The position numbers were made by a program, and so were the translations under genes. Below the pieces are notes generated by a model. It saw only the letters and a list, made by a program, of their open reading frames with translations, was not told where the DNA came from and made no database searches. Positions 1 to 6,306 of a DNA stretch of 7,481 nt are shown here, piece by piece; within the stretch, counting starts at the first letter, position 1; each line of letters begins with the position of its first letter. The stretch lies in NCBI GenBank assembly GCA_022564135.1, contig JADFLZ010000100.1, positions 1-7,481 of the forward strand, written 5' to 3'. The stretch is from Candidatus Zixiibacteriota bacterium (GTDB lineage: Bacteria > Zixibacteria > MSB-5A5 > GN15 > FEB-12).

Positions 1-2
1 TA

Positions 3-1139
3 CCTCAGGTAGGTTCAGCCAAAGCCGGCGTATCCCTAAAAAAAGAATCTTCACAAAAAAACTTTGTACTGGCCGGTTCAAGCCTGAAACTAAATTTCGA
101 ATCTGCGAGTCCGGCTATCAATGAAGATTCGCCTTTAGCTGTATTTGTCAAAGATGCCAACCGGGCTATAGCGGTGGAAGTCTTAGTCAAACTTGACGAT
201 GGTCATAACCATGACAAAGAAGAGCGAGATATTCTCAAGCAGTTCAGAGAGGGTCTGGTGCTACCGCTAATGAACCGTGGCCAGCTTAACGGATTGCTAT
301 TTGTCGGCAGGAAATCAGACGATGGACAGAATACTTTTACAACAGACGACGAAGAATTCTTGTCAATTTTATCCAGTCAGATTGCAGTAGCTGTAGAAAA
401 TGCGCGTCTGCACGAAGCCGAGAAAAAAGCGCTGGTGGACCTTCAGACAGCCCAGGAACAACTGGTTCATTCGGAACGGCTGGCTGTATTGGGGGAGATG
501 TCGGCCAAAATAGCGCACGAAATAAACAATCCGCTGGGTATAATGAAAAATTACCTGCTGATGATAAAAAGAGCCAAGACTAAGCCGGCCGAGGCTGCCA
601 AGTATCTGGAAATAGTCGGGCAGGAAATAGACCGGGTAACCTCGATCGTAAAAGAAATGATAAATTTTCACCGTCCGCAAAATGTTGAATTCAAAATTAT
701 AAACGTCCTGCCGGTTTTAGACGGAGTAATCGAGTTTTTGTCCCCGCAGCTGAAAAATAAAGACATTGAAATCATCAAAAAATACTCTCCGGATTGTCCC
801 CGGGTTGAAGCCTCGGCTGACAATCTAAAACAGGTTTTCATAAATGTAATTATGAATTCTATGGACGCTATGCCGGACGGAGGGAAGATTGAAATAGCAG
901 CAAATAAATTTCATGATAAGCTGCAGCTTCAGATCTGCGACAGCGGCTGCGGTGTTCCTGAGGAAGTTCTGCCATCCATTTTTGAGCCGTTTTTTACCAC
1001 CAAAGACGAAAGCCAGGGGACCGGTCTGGGACTGGCTGTCTGTGCCGATATCATCAAGAAACATAACGGCACCATAAATTTTAGAAACAGAGATAAAGGC
1101 GCTTGTGTAGAAATAATTATCCCTGCAGCCAAAGTGTGA
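3..1139 (+). CDS. GAF-domain sensor histidine kinase (5' partial)
   Basis: Cytoplasmic sensor kinase that autophosphorylates on His and passes the phosphate to a receiver. The frame is open from the first complete codon at base 3 to TGA at 1137-1139, so the gene starts left of the window. An internal GTG at 174 is in the middle of the GAF domain and is not the start. Codons 1 to about 130 form the C-terminal part of a GAF domain (key stretch LVLPLMNRGQLNGLLFVG). A helical linker (about 133-160) follows, then HisKA with HEINNPLG and phospho-acceptor His at bases 516-518. The HATPase_c domain shows the N box (NVIMNSMDAM), G1 (DSGCG), F box (FEPFFTTK) and G2 (GTGLGL), all intact. The HExxN form of the H box carries the Asn linked to phosphatase activity in HisKA kinases. 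No membrane segment is seen in the visible part. The next gene starts 5 bases downstream, so the two are probably one operon. The signal sensed is unknown. Kinase identity is secure. Confidence 0.95.
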   Translation, partial: PQVGSAKAGVSLKKESSQKNFVLAGSSLKLNFESASPAINEDSPLAVFVKDANRAIAVEVLVKLDDGHNHDKEERDILKQFREGLVLPLMNRGQLNGLLFVGRKSDDGQNTFTTDDEEFLSILSSQIAVAVENARLHEAEKKALVDLQTAQEQLVHSERLAVLGEMSAKIAHEINNPLGIMKNYLLMIKRAKTKPAEAAKYLEIVGQEIDRVTSIVKEMINFHRPQNVEFKIINVLPVLDGVIEFLSPQLKNKDIEIIKKYSPDCPRVEASADNLKQVFINVIMNSMDAMPDGGKIEIAANKFHDKLQLQICDSGCGVPEEVLPSIFEPFFTTKDESQGTGLGLAVCADIIKKHNGTINFRNRDKGACVEIIIPAAKV

Positions 1140-1144
1140 GAGCT

Positions 1145-3286
1145 ATGTCGAAAAAAGTTGAAAAAATAATAATCATCGATGATGAAAAGCGGATGTGCGA
1201 CTCGCTTTCGGCGCTTTTGTCCCAGAGCGCTTACGAAGTCAGTACATTTCAGGACCCGCTTGAGGCTATGAAACATATTGAGTCAGGCGATGTAGACTTG
1301 GTGGTTACAGATATCAAAATGCCCAAGATGACGGGACTTGAAATTCTCGCAAAAGTGCACAAGCAAGACGAGCACTTGCCGGTTATATTGATGACAGCTT
1401 ATGCTACTTTGAACTCGGCTGTCGAAGCAATTTCAAAGGGCGCCTACGATTATCTGCTGAAGCCGATAGAGTTTGCCCAGTTTGAGCTGGCCATAAAGCG
1501 TGCGCTGGACAAAAGAAATTCCGACAAGTTTCGTCTTAAAATAGTTGACGATTTAAAAGAATCAAACGACAAGCTCAAACGTCATGTCAATGAGCTTAAT
1601 GCACTTCATGAAGCAGGCACTTCAATAGGCTCTGCAGCCAACTCCACAGAACTCTTAAAGAAGATTGTCAAAATCGCAGCAAAGGTAACCGAAGCCAAAG
1701 TCGGTTCGGTTATGCTCTTAGATGACGCCGGGGAATATCTGACAATTGAAGCCGCTATTGGTCTCTCAGACGAGATAATCGCTACTACTAAGCTTCCTTT
1801 AGGCAGTTCTATCGCCGGTCTGGTGGCCCAGCAGGGTGTACCGATGGTTATTGATGATGTCGAGAATGACGAAAAATTCAGGCGAATGAACAAAGAGCGC
1901 TATGGAGCTGCTTCACTTTTGTGTGTGCCTCTTAGAATTCAGAATAAAGTTTTAGGCGTTATCAACATGGCCAACAAGAAAGATGGCGGCATATTCTCAG
2001 CCGATGATTTAAGGCTGCTGACTACCTTTGCCGGCCAGGTAGCAGTTACGGTCGATGATGCCAAGCAGTTCGAAGAGAACCGCCGGAGGCTGGCCGAGTT
2101 TCAAATACTGCATGAGCTGAATTCGGAACTTCCCAAAGTCAAAACGATGAACCAGTTCCGTCGCCTGTTAATAGAAAAATTAAATCGGGTGGTTCAAATT
2201 GATTGCTCAATCTGGTTCAATTATGAAACAGAAACAGGCCAGCTGCTGCCTGCTGCTGCCAGCGGCATTAAAGATATCCCGGTGGCAGAGAGTGGCGGCA
2301 TCGACTTAGACAAAGTTAACCCGGAATCATTAAAAATAAGTGTGCCGGAACTCGAAAGTATTGATTACAATAATATCAAAAAGCTGACAGAATACCTGAT
2401 TGAAAAAATAAAATCCGGCAACAATCTTCCCTGTCCCAAGAGCGTCAATATGGCTATACCAATTGCCAAATCAGGCGAACTGGCTGAGATAGTTCTGTTC
2501 GGGGCCGATAAAGAACGTCCCTACGATGACGCCGATGAATCGCTGGCCCGTCTGGTCATATCTCAGGCTGCCATTATGTATGAGCGCGAAAAGTCAATGC
2601 TCAATGCCACCCGCCTGGTAACAATGGGCAATATGATTTCCGAAATATCTCATGACTTGCGCAAACCGCTGACTTCACTAAAAGGCACTCTACAAATTGT
2701 ACGCAAGAAATGGCCAAAACTGTTCGAAAAAAACGAATACTTCAAATTTGCTGAGGAAGAAATTCATCATATGAATGAACTTGTCAGGGAGCTGGTAGAT
2801 TTTTCCAATCCCAACAAATACCAGACTCAGAAAGTAGATTTGAGGAGAATAATTGAGTGGGCCGCGGAACTGACCGGTCCGGATATGCGAAAAAATAAGA
2901 TTTCTTTCCAAAAGAAGTTCTCCAAAGCAAACTGGGAATTGATAGTAAATAAGAACCAAATTATGGAAGTGATGCTGAATCTTTTCTTAAACGCCATCGA
3001 GGCCATGCCGGACGGCGGAGAATTAACTGTCACTGGTATAATAGAGCGTCCTGACCACAAAAAGACCGACTACCTGGCTGTGAAAATATCTGATACCGGT
3101 GTCGGTATCAAAAAGGAAAAACTTTCCCGCATATTCGAAAGATACTATACCACCAAAGAGACCGGCACCGGGCTCGGGCTGGCGGTAGTAGAGAGAATAA
3201 TCTCGGCTCATAACGGAACTCTTAAGGTCGACTCTACCGAGGGCCAGGGGACTACCTTTACCTTGTACTTTCCGCTGCCGTTATAA
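1145..3286 (+). CDS. Hybrid sensor kinase: REC-GAF-GAF-like-HisKA-HATPase
   Basis: 713-residue soluble histidine kinase whose N-terminus is a receiver rather than a sensor. The REC domain (about 5-122) has acidic pair D12/D13, phospho-acceptor D56 in DIKMP, T84 and K106. A short helical linker (125-155) leads to a canonical GAF domain (about 157-305). A second, more divergent GAF-like region (about 320-480) carries an extra charged insert around 380-432. HisKA has H503 in HDLRKPL. HATPase_c has N612/N616, G1 DTGVG (650-654), F box FERYYTTK (664-671) and G2 GTGLGL (674-679). ATG at 1145 is chosen because it puts the REC beta-1 strand at the normal distance. An in-frame GTG at 1103 would add 14 unlike residues and overlap the upstream gene. 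The ribosome site is weak (GAGAG just ahead). Position H+4 is Lys, not Thr/Asn, so phosphatase activity is doubtful. Its receiver is probably phosphorylated by another kinase, perhaps the upstream gene product, which would make this an intermediate in the cascade; that is inference. Confidence 0.95.
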   Translation: MSKKVEKIIIIDDEKRMCDSLSALLSQSAYEVSTFQDPLEAMKHIESGDVDLVVTDIKMPKMTGLEILAKVHKQDEHLPVILMTAYATLNSAVEAISKGAYDYLLKPIEFAQFELAIKRALDKRNSDKFRLKIVDDLKESNDKLKRHVNELNALHEAGTSIGSAANSTELLKKIVKIAAKVTEAKVGSVMLLDDAGEYLTIEAAIGLSDEIIATTKLPLGSSIAGLVAQQGVPMVIDDVENDEKFRRMNKERYGAASLLCVPLRIQNKVLGVINMANKKDGGIFSADDLRLLTTFAGQVAVTVDDAKQFEENRRRLAEFQILHELNSELPKVKTMNQFRRLLIEKLNRVVQIDCSIWFNYETETGQLLPAAASGIKDIPVAESGGIDLDKVNPESLKISVPELESIDYNNIKKLTEYLIEKIKSGNNLPCPKSVNMAIPIAKSGELAEIVLFGADKERPYDDADESLARLVISQAAIMYEREKSMLNATRLVTMGNMISEISHDLRKPLTSLKGTLQIVRKKWPKLFEKNEYFKFAEEEIHHMNELVRELVDFSNPNKYQTQKVDLRRIIEWAAELTGPDMRKNKISFQKKFSKANWELIVNKNQIMEVMLNLFLNAIEAMPDGGELTVTGIIERPDHKKTDYLAVKISDTGVGIKKEKLSRIFERYYTTKETGTGLGLAVVERIISAHNGTLKVDSTEGQGTTFTLYFPLPL

Positions 3287-3391
3287 ATACAAGCATTGCA
3301 TTTTTTTGCTTTAAAACCGCAACAAGTTATAAGATTGCTCTTCATTATCTGAAAAGAATGCCGATATCTCTGAATATCAGGACGATAAACT
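3287..3391 (+). promoter_or_regulatory. Intergenic spacer with weak promoter candidate before the NtrC-type gene
   Basis: The 105-base gap holds a sigma-70-like pair: TTGCTT at 3306-3311 and TATAAG at 3328-3333, spaced 16 bases. The -10 is good and the -35 poor. It is T-rich at 3300-3307. A small inverted pair AAGCA (3291-3295)/TGCTT (3307-3311) could form a poor terminator-like hairpin. A second small inverted pair GATAT (3363-3367)/ATATC (3374-3378) lies just ahead of the gene. AGGA at 3379-3382 is a reasonable ribosome site, 9 bases before ATG 3392. The gap may allow the regulator to be transcribed separately from the two kinases, but read-through is equally possible. Confidence 0.3.
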
Positions 3392-4810
3392 ATGCCTAAG
3401 AACAAAACTAAAATACTCGTAATCGATGATGACCCCAAAGTTTCCTGGATTCTGTCTGAGGGACTTTCCTCAAACTTTCATTTTTTGAGCGCCAGAGACG
3501 GTATCGAGGGCATCCAGATGGTGGCCACCGAGAAACCCGAATTGATTCTGCTGGATATCAAAATGCCCGGCATGAGCGGTATTGAAGTCTTAGAAAGGCT
3601 CAATAAAATCGAAGACCGGCCGGAAGTAATCATGGTCTCCGGTCACGGCGAAACCAGTTACGTTGTGGAATCTGTTAAATTAGGCGCCGCCGAGTTTGTC
3701 AACAAGCCTTTCGATGTTCAGGAAATAGAAATTCATATAAACGGCGTCTTAGAGAGAAAAAAACTAAAAAGCCAGGTCAGCAGTCTCAGGGCGGAGATTC
3801 AGGCCTCTACTTCTTTCGGCGCCTGTATTGGTGACTCTGAACCGATGCTCAAAGTAAAGTCGATTATCGAAGAGGTGGCAAATTCTGATCTGACAGTATT
3901 AATCAGAGGCGAGTCCGGCACCGGTAAAGAGATAGCCGCCCGGATGCTGCATCAATCTTCAGATCGCAAGACCAAGCCGTTTGTAAAAGTAAACTGCGCC
4001 GCCATCCCCCGCGATTTGTTAGAAGCCGAACTGTTTGGATATGAAAAAGGCGCTTTCACCGGTGCGCACAGAACCAAACAGGGCAGATTTGAATCTGCTC
4101 ACAAAGGGACCATATTTTTAGATGAAATTGGCGATATGCCGCTGGAGCTGCAATCAAAATTACTGCAGGTCTTAGAGCAGCATGAATTTGTTCGAGTCGG
4201 CGGTATCAATAATATTCATGTCGATGTTCGTATCGTTTGTGCTACCAACAGAGATCTGGAACTGGCAATTTCGCAGAAAGAATTCCGCGATGACCTTTTT
4301 TACCGCTTAAACGAAATCACTCTGCAGCTGCCGACTTTGCGTGAAAGACCGTCAGATATTACTTTGCTGGTAGATTATTTTCTCGACAAATATTCCAAGT
4401 TATATGAAAAAGAACCGATTCAGCTTTCATCGGCTATTCTCGATAAACTTATTTCGTTCCAATGGCCGGGAAATATCAGACAGCTGGAAAATATGATTAA
4501 GCAGGTTATAGTCAGAAACGACGAAAATATCATCCATGACCTGATTGAAGCGGCCGGAAAATATCCGCTCCCGTCGGGACGTTCTTCTCTTGGGGAGACA
4601 AGAGTCGAAACCGATTTTTCTGACCTTGAAAATCAATATGCCATGAAAGAGCGTATCGGCCGCATTGTTGCCGCCGAAGAAAAGAAACTTATTTCAGATG
4701 TCTTAAACAAGACCAACTGGAACAGGCGCAAAGCCGCCAAAATGCTTGAGATAAGCTACCGCTCACTTCTCTATAAAATCAAAGAATACAAACTGAACGA
4801 CGCCAAATAG
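3392..4810 (+). CDS. NtrC-family sigma-54-dependent response regulator
   Basis: 472-residue transcription activator with the standard three-part layout. REC (about 6-122) has D12/D13, phospho-acceptor D55 in DIKMPGMSG, S83 and K105. A charged helical linker (about 120-140) suggests the dimer type of control used by NtrC1/DctD. The AAA+ domain (about 144-395) has Walker A GESGTGKE (173-180), the sigma-54-contacting GAFTGA loop (220-225), Walker B IFLDEIGDMP (D244/E245), arginine-finger region FRDDLFYRLN (R299, R305) and sensor II WPGNIRQLEN. A Fis-type helix-turn-helix closes the protein (about 448-470). Every residue needed for ATPase-driven open-complex formation at sigma-54 promoters is present, so it should be functional. 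Length is normal for the family. It is the likely output of the two kinases upstream. Its target promoters are not evident here. ATG 3392 has AGGA upstream and places REC correctly. Confidence 0.97.
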   Translation: MPKNKTKILVIDDDPKVSWILSEGLSSNFHFLSARDGIEGIQMVATEKPELILLDIKMPGMSGIEVLERLNKIEDRPEVIMVSGHGETSYVVESVKLGAAEFVNKPFDVQEIEIHINGVLERKKLKSQVSSLRAEIQASTSFGACIGDSEPMLKVKSIIEEVANSDLTVLIRGESGTGKEIAARMLHQSSDRKTKPFVKVNCAAIPRDLLEAELFGYEKGAFTGAHRTKQGRFESAHKGTIFLDEIGDMPLELQSKLLQVLEQHEFVRVGGINNIHVDVRIVCATNRDLELAISQKEFRDDLFYRLNEITLQLPTLRERPSDITLLVDYFLDKYSKLYEKEPIQLSSAILDKLISFQWPGNIRQLENMIKQVIVRNDENIIHDLIEAAGKYPLPSGRSSLGETRVETDFSDLENQYAMKERIGRIVAAEEKKLISDVLNKTNWNRRKAAKMLEISYRSLLYKIKEYKLNDAK

Positions 4811-4834
4811 CCGGCAGCGTTGCTGCCTTCTCAG
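4811..4834. terminator. Hairpin between convergent genes
   Basis: Only 24 bases separate the TAG of the activator gene (+) from the stop of the antiporter gene (-). They contain a perfect 6-bp inverted repeat, GGCAGC (4813-4818) and GCTGCC (4822-4827), with a 3-base loop. It could act as a shared bidirectional terminator. The tail on the + side is TTCTCAG, not a true U run, and the - side has none, so intrinsic strength is uncertain. Confidence 0.5.
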
Positions 4835-5179
4835 CTACTCTTCAACAGCTTTAGCATCGCCAACTTTTATCAGGACGTATTTAATTAGCGGCGGGCCGAA
4901 AGTTTCATAAATTAAGACAGATGCCAGTATCAAAGGGGTGACGATATCTCCCAGTTCAGGGTTGACTTTACTTACGCTTTCAACCAGTCCAATGGCCACA
5001 CCAGCCTGCACAACTATGCCGATACCCAGATAGTTCGTAACTTCGGTCGAGTATTTTTTCCATCTGGCGATTATATAAATCCCCAGCACTTTACCGGCAA
5101 CTCTGGCGATCAGGTAGGCAAAGCCTGCCAGCCCCAGAGCCGGTAAGAATTCAAGATGCAAAGAAGCGCCCGCGATTAC
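4835..5179 (-). CDS. Cation:proton antiporter, C-terminal fragment (out of frame)
   Basis: This frame encodes the last part of a CPA2/KefB-type antiporter membrane domain. From the frameshift point it reads VIAGASLHLEFLPALG, then YLIARVAGKVLG, then YLGIGIVVQAGVAIGL and GPPLIKYVLIKVGD before the stop at 4835-4837. These are the usual closing membrane helices of the family, about four segments, with a short charged tail and no TrkA-N domain. There is no plausible start of its own: the first possible start is TTG at 5161, which falls inside a helix with no ribosome site. It therefore belongs to the gene fragment upstream on the - strand, whose frame stops at 5176-5178. Restoring one T in the coding-strand T run would join both parts into one protein of normal family length (about 380 residues or more). 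Assignment to the family is firm; whether it is translated is open. Confidence 0.75.
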   Translation of the reverse strand, partial: VIAGASLHLEFLPALGLAGFAYLIARVAGKVLGIYIIARWKKYSTEVTNYLGIGIVVQAGVAIGLVESVSKVNPELGDIVTPLILASVLIYETFGPPLIKYVLIKVGDAKAVEE

Positions 5180-5186
5180 AAAAAAG
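5176..5186 (-). other. Frameshift point in the antiporter gene (T6 run, T TTT TTG heptamer)
   Basis: The coding strand reads GCT TTT TTG TAA, with six T at 5185-5180. The zero frame ends at this TAA. The -1 frame continues GTA ATC GCG GGC GCT, giving VIAGA, the expected next residues of the family. The site T TTT TTG is in exactly the X XXY YYZ phase used for -1 ribosomal slippage. One missing T in the run would give the same join. Confidence 0.85.
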
Positions 5187-5973
5187 CTATGTAGATTGGC
5201 TGCTCGATTCCGCGAAGCTCAGCATAAACAAGACGATGCATCAAAGAAAGATTGGTAGTGACGGCACCCATAATTAGTGCTGCAAACAGCGGCTGCAGTC
5301 CCAGTGTGCGCGACAAACCAGTAACCAGGAGCACTCCGGCTAAAATAATCATCAACATTTCGGCCTGGTCTTCGACATGCTGCTCCCATTTAGCAATAAG
5401 ATAGCCAACGATAAATCCTATTACCAGAGAGCCGCCTATTTCGTAAAGAGGTCCCAAAATCGCCATAAAAAAGCCGGTGTCTTTTTGAAGCTGACCGATT
5501 CCGAAAACAAGTTCGAAAGCAAGTATGCAAACTACGTTGGAAGTGCCTATTACGGTAATCATGGTGTCGGTGAAATCACCTTTGGCAGAAAACTCACGCA
5601 CGACCAGCAGTGTTGCCGCCGGTGCGGTAGCAATGGCGATGGTGCCGATTAGAGTGGCCGTGTAGAGGGGTCCATACCTGTGGCATATTAAAGAGCCGGT
5701 TACCAATACCATAACGCCCAGAGACTGCCCCAGCGTCAGCCACAAGACTTTGCGGCCTATGGTGCGGATATGGTGGATTTCAAAAGAGCCGCCAATCGCA
5801 AACAAAATCAATCCCAATGCGATATCGTTTATCAAAGACATGCTCTTGAGAGTTTCAAACGAAATAAGGCCAAAGACGGACGGCCCGATCAGCAGACCGG
5901 TAATAATATATCCTGTCACTTTGGGCAGACCGATTTTGCGGGCAATCTTGCCGCCTAAAAGTCCTAATAGCAT
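5176..5973 (-). CDS. Cation:proton antiporter, N-terminal fragment (frameshifted)
   Basis: 265 residues of a CPA2-type Na+/K+:H+ antiporter of the inner membrane. The helices run in family order: KIARKIGLPKVTGYIITGLL then IGPSVFG near the N-terminus, LILFAIGGSFEIH, TIAIATAPAATLLVVREF, a charged loop, and SRTLGLQPLFAALIMGAV, ending with ELRGIEQPIYIAFL at a TAA. Family members continue there with FVxAGASLHL, which is found in another frame immediately downstream. Two oddities stand out. First, ATG 5973 lies inside the first membrane helix. The frame stays open 22 more codons upstream (5974-6039: AIPETQSFFEF...YLAPVGAV) to a TAG at 6040-6042, but contains no ATG, GTG or TTG, and there is no clear ribosome site. 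Second, the position I expect to carry the acidic ion-site pair reads Ser145-Asn146 (VIGTSNVV). The gene diverges from the secreted-protein gene and converges with the sigma-54 activator. It could be a pseudogene, a recoded gene, or carry a sequence error. Confidence 0.8.
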   Translation of the reverse strand: MLLGLLGGKIARKIGLPKVTGYIITGLLIGPSVFGLISFETLKSMSLINDIALGLILFAIGGSFEIHHIRTIGRKVLWLTLGQSLGVMVLVTGSLICHRYGPLYTATLIGTIAIATAPAATLLVVREFSAKGDFTDTMITVIGTSNVVCILAFELVFGIGQLQKDTGFFMAILGPLYEIGGSLVIGFIVGYLIAKWEQHVEDQAEMLMIILAGVLLVTGLSRTLGLQPLFAALIMGAVTTNLSLMHRLVYAELRGIEQPIYIAFL

Positions 5974-6095
5974 AACAGCGCCAACCGGCGCTAAATAGTG
6001 GAGTGTGAATTCGAAAAATGACTGCGTTTCAGGTATGGCCTATAATAATCGTCAGATTTAGACGAAAAAAGCAAAAAGTAAATGGGCGGTGAGGC

Positions 6096-6119
6096 TGTCA
6101 TCCTGAGCCCGTCGAAGGG
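6096..6119. repeat. Short interspersed intergenic repeat (TCATCCTGAGC...GTCGAAGGG type)
   Basis: The 24 bases match from memory a motif scattered in intergenic regions of many environmental bacterial genomes, read either as TCATCCTGAGCC..TCGAAGG or its complement CCTTCGA..GGCTCAGGATGA. The ends CCT/AGG and inner bases form an imperfect palindrome. Only one copy is seen in this window, so the repeat status rests on recall rather than on the sequence here. Confidence 0.45.
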
Positions 6120-6125
6120 TTCCCT

Positions 6126-6149
6126 GGGCGGAAATGTCCGTATCTGCCC
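6126..6149. repeat. GC inverted repeat, possible degraded hairpin element
   Basis: Nested inverted arms are visible: GGGC (6126-6129) with GCCC (6146-6149), and CGGA (6129-6132) with TCCG (6137-6140) around an AATG loop. Six unpaired bases on the right side suggest a decayed symmetric hairpin. It starts 7 bases after the preceding short repeat, so the two may be one composite element. Confidence 0.3.
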
Positions 6150-6242
6150 TATTTGGTAGGAGATATAATGGTCAGAAAACGAGCGCAGGGGCTATATAAA
6201 GGCATTTGTGGACTGTTTTCTTAACGAAGACTAAACAAATTA

Positions 6243-6275
6243 TTGACATACTTCGTCTATCGGGTATCATATAAT
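6243..6275 (+). promoter_or_regulatory. Sigma-70-like promoter of the secreted-protein gene
   Basis: A perfect -35 TTGACA at 6243-6248 is followed after 16 bases by TATCAT at 6265-6270 (5 of 6 to consensus). A perfect TATAAT overlaps it at 6270-6275, but at a spacing of 21. The first pair is the more likely one. It stands about 40 bases ahead of a strong ribosome site and points at the gene starting at 6314. Confidence 0.65.
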
Positions 6276-6298
6276 TGATTGCTTAGTCCAAATCAATT
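6273..6298 (+). promoter_or_regulatory. 8-bp palindrome between promoter and ribosome site
   Basis: AATTGATT (6273-6280) and AATCAATT (6291-6298) are perfect inverted repeats around a 10-base spacer. The left arm touches the -10 region and the right arm ends 2 bases before the ribosome site. It could be an operator for a dimeric repressor or a leader-RNA hairpin. The stem is A+T-rich and would be weak as RNA. Confidence 0.4.
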
Positions 6299-6300
6299 TT

Positions 6301-6306
6301 GGAGGG
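6301..6306 (+). promoter_or_regulatory. Strong ribosome binding site
   Basis: GGAGGG at 6301-6306, 7 bases before ATG 6314, is close to the ideal Shine-Dalgarno sequence. It fixes the start of the secreted-protein gene. Confidence 0.8.

Noticed and set aside
174..176. GTG as start of the first kinase
   Set aside because: The frame is open to the window edge and the upstream codons continue the GAF domain, so this is an internal Val.
1103..1144. Upstream GTG start for the second kinase
   Set aside because: It would add 14 residues unlike a receiver N-terminus and overlap the first kinase; ATG 1145 gives the normal REC start.
2249..2272. Tandem GCTGCTGCC-like repeat in the second kinase
   Set aside because: Two near-copies only, encoding LLPAAAS inside a GAF-like region; explained by alanine and leucine codon use.
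5159..5161. TTG as an independent start for the antiporter C-terminal fragment
   Set aside because: No ribosome site, and it lies inside a helix whose preceding residues (VIAGAS) are also family-like and in frame.
5377..5998. Plus-strand ORFs opposite the antiporter
   Set aside because: They are mirror frames of a gene with clear membrane-helix homology and have no ribosome sites or recognisable domains.
6040..6104. Minus-strand ORF starting at ATG 6102 as the true antiporter N-terminus
   Set aside because: It is in a different frame, begins inside the short repeat, and reaches a stop at 5990-5992 without a membrane helix.
6189..6204. Possible sigma-54 promoter (GG at 6190, GC at 6202)
   Set aside because: The GG-N10-GC spacing fits, but the flanking bases match the consensus poorly, and the next gene has a better sigma-70-like promoter.
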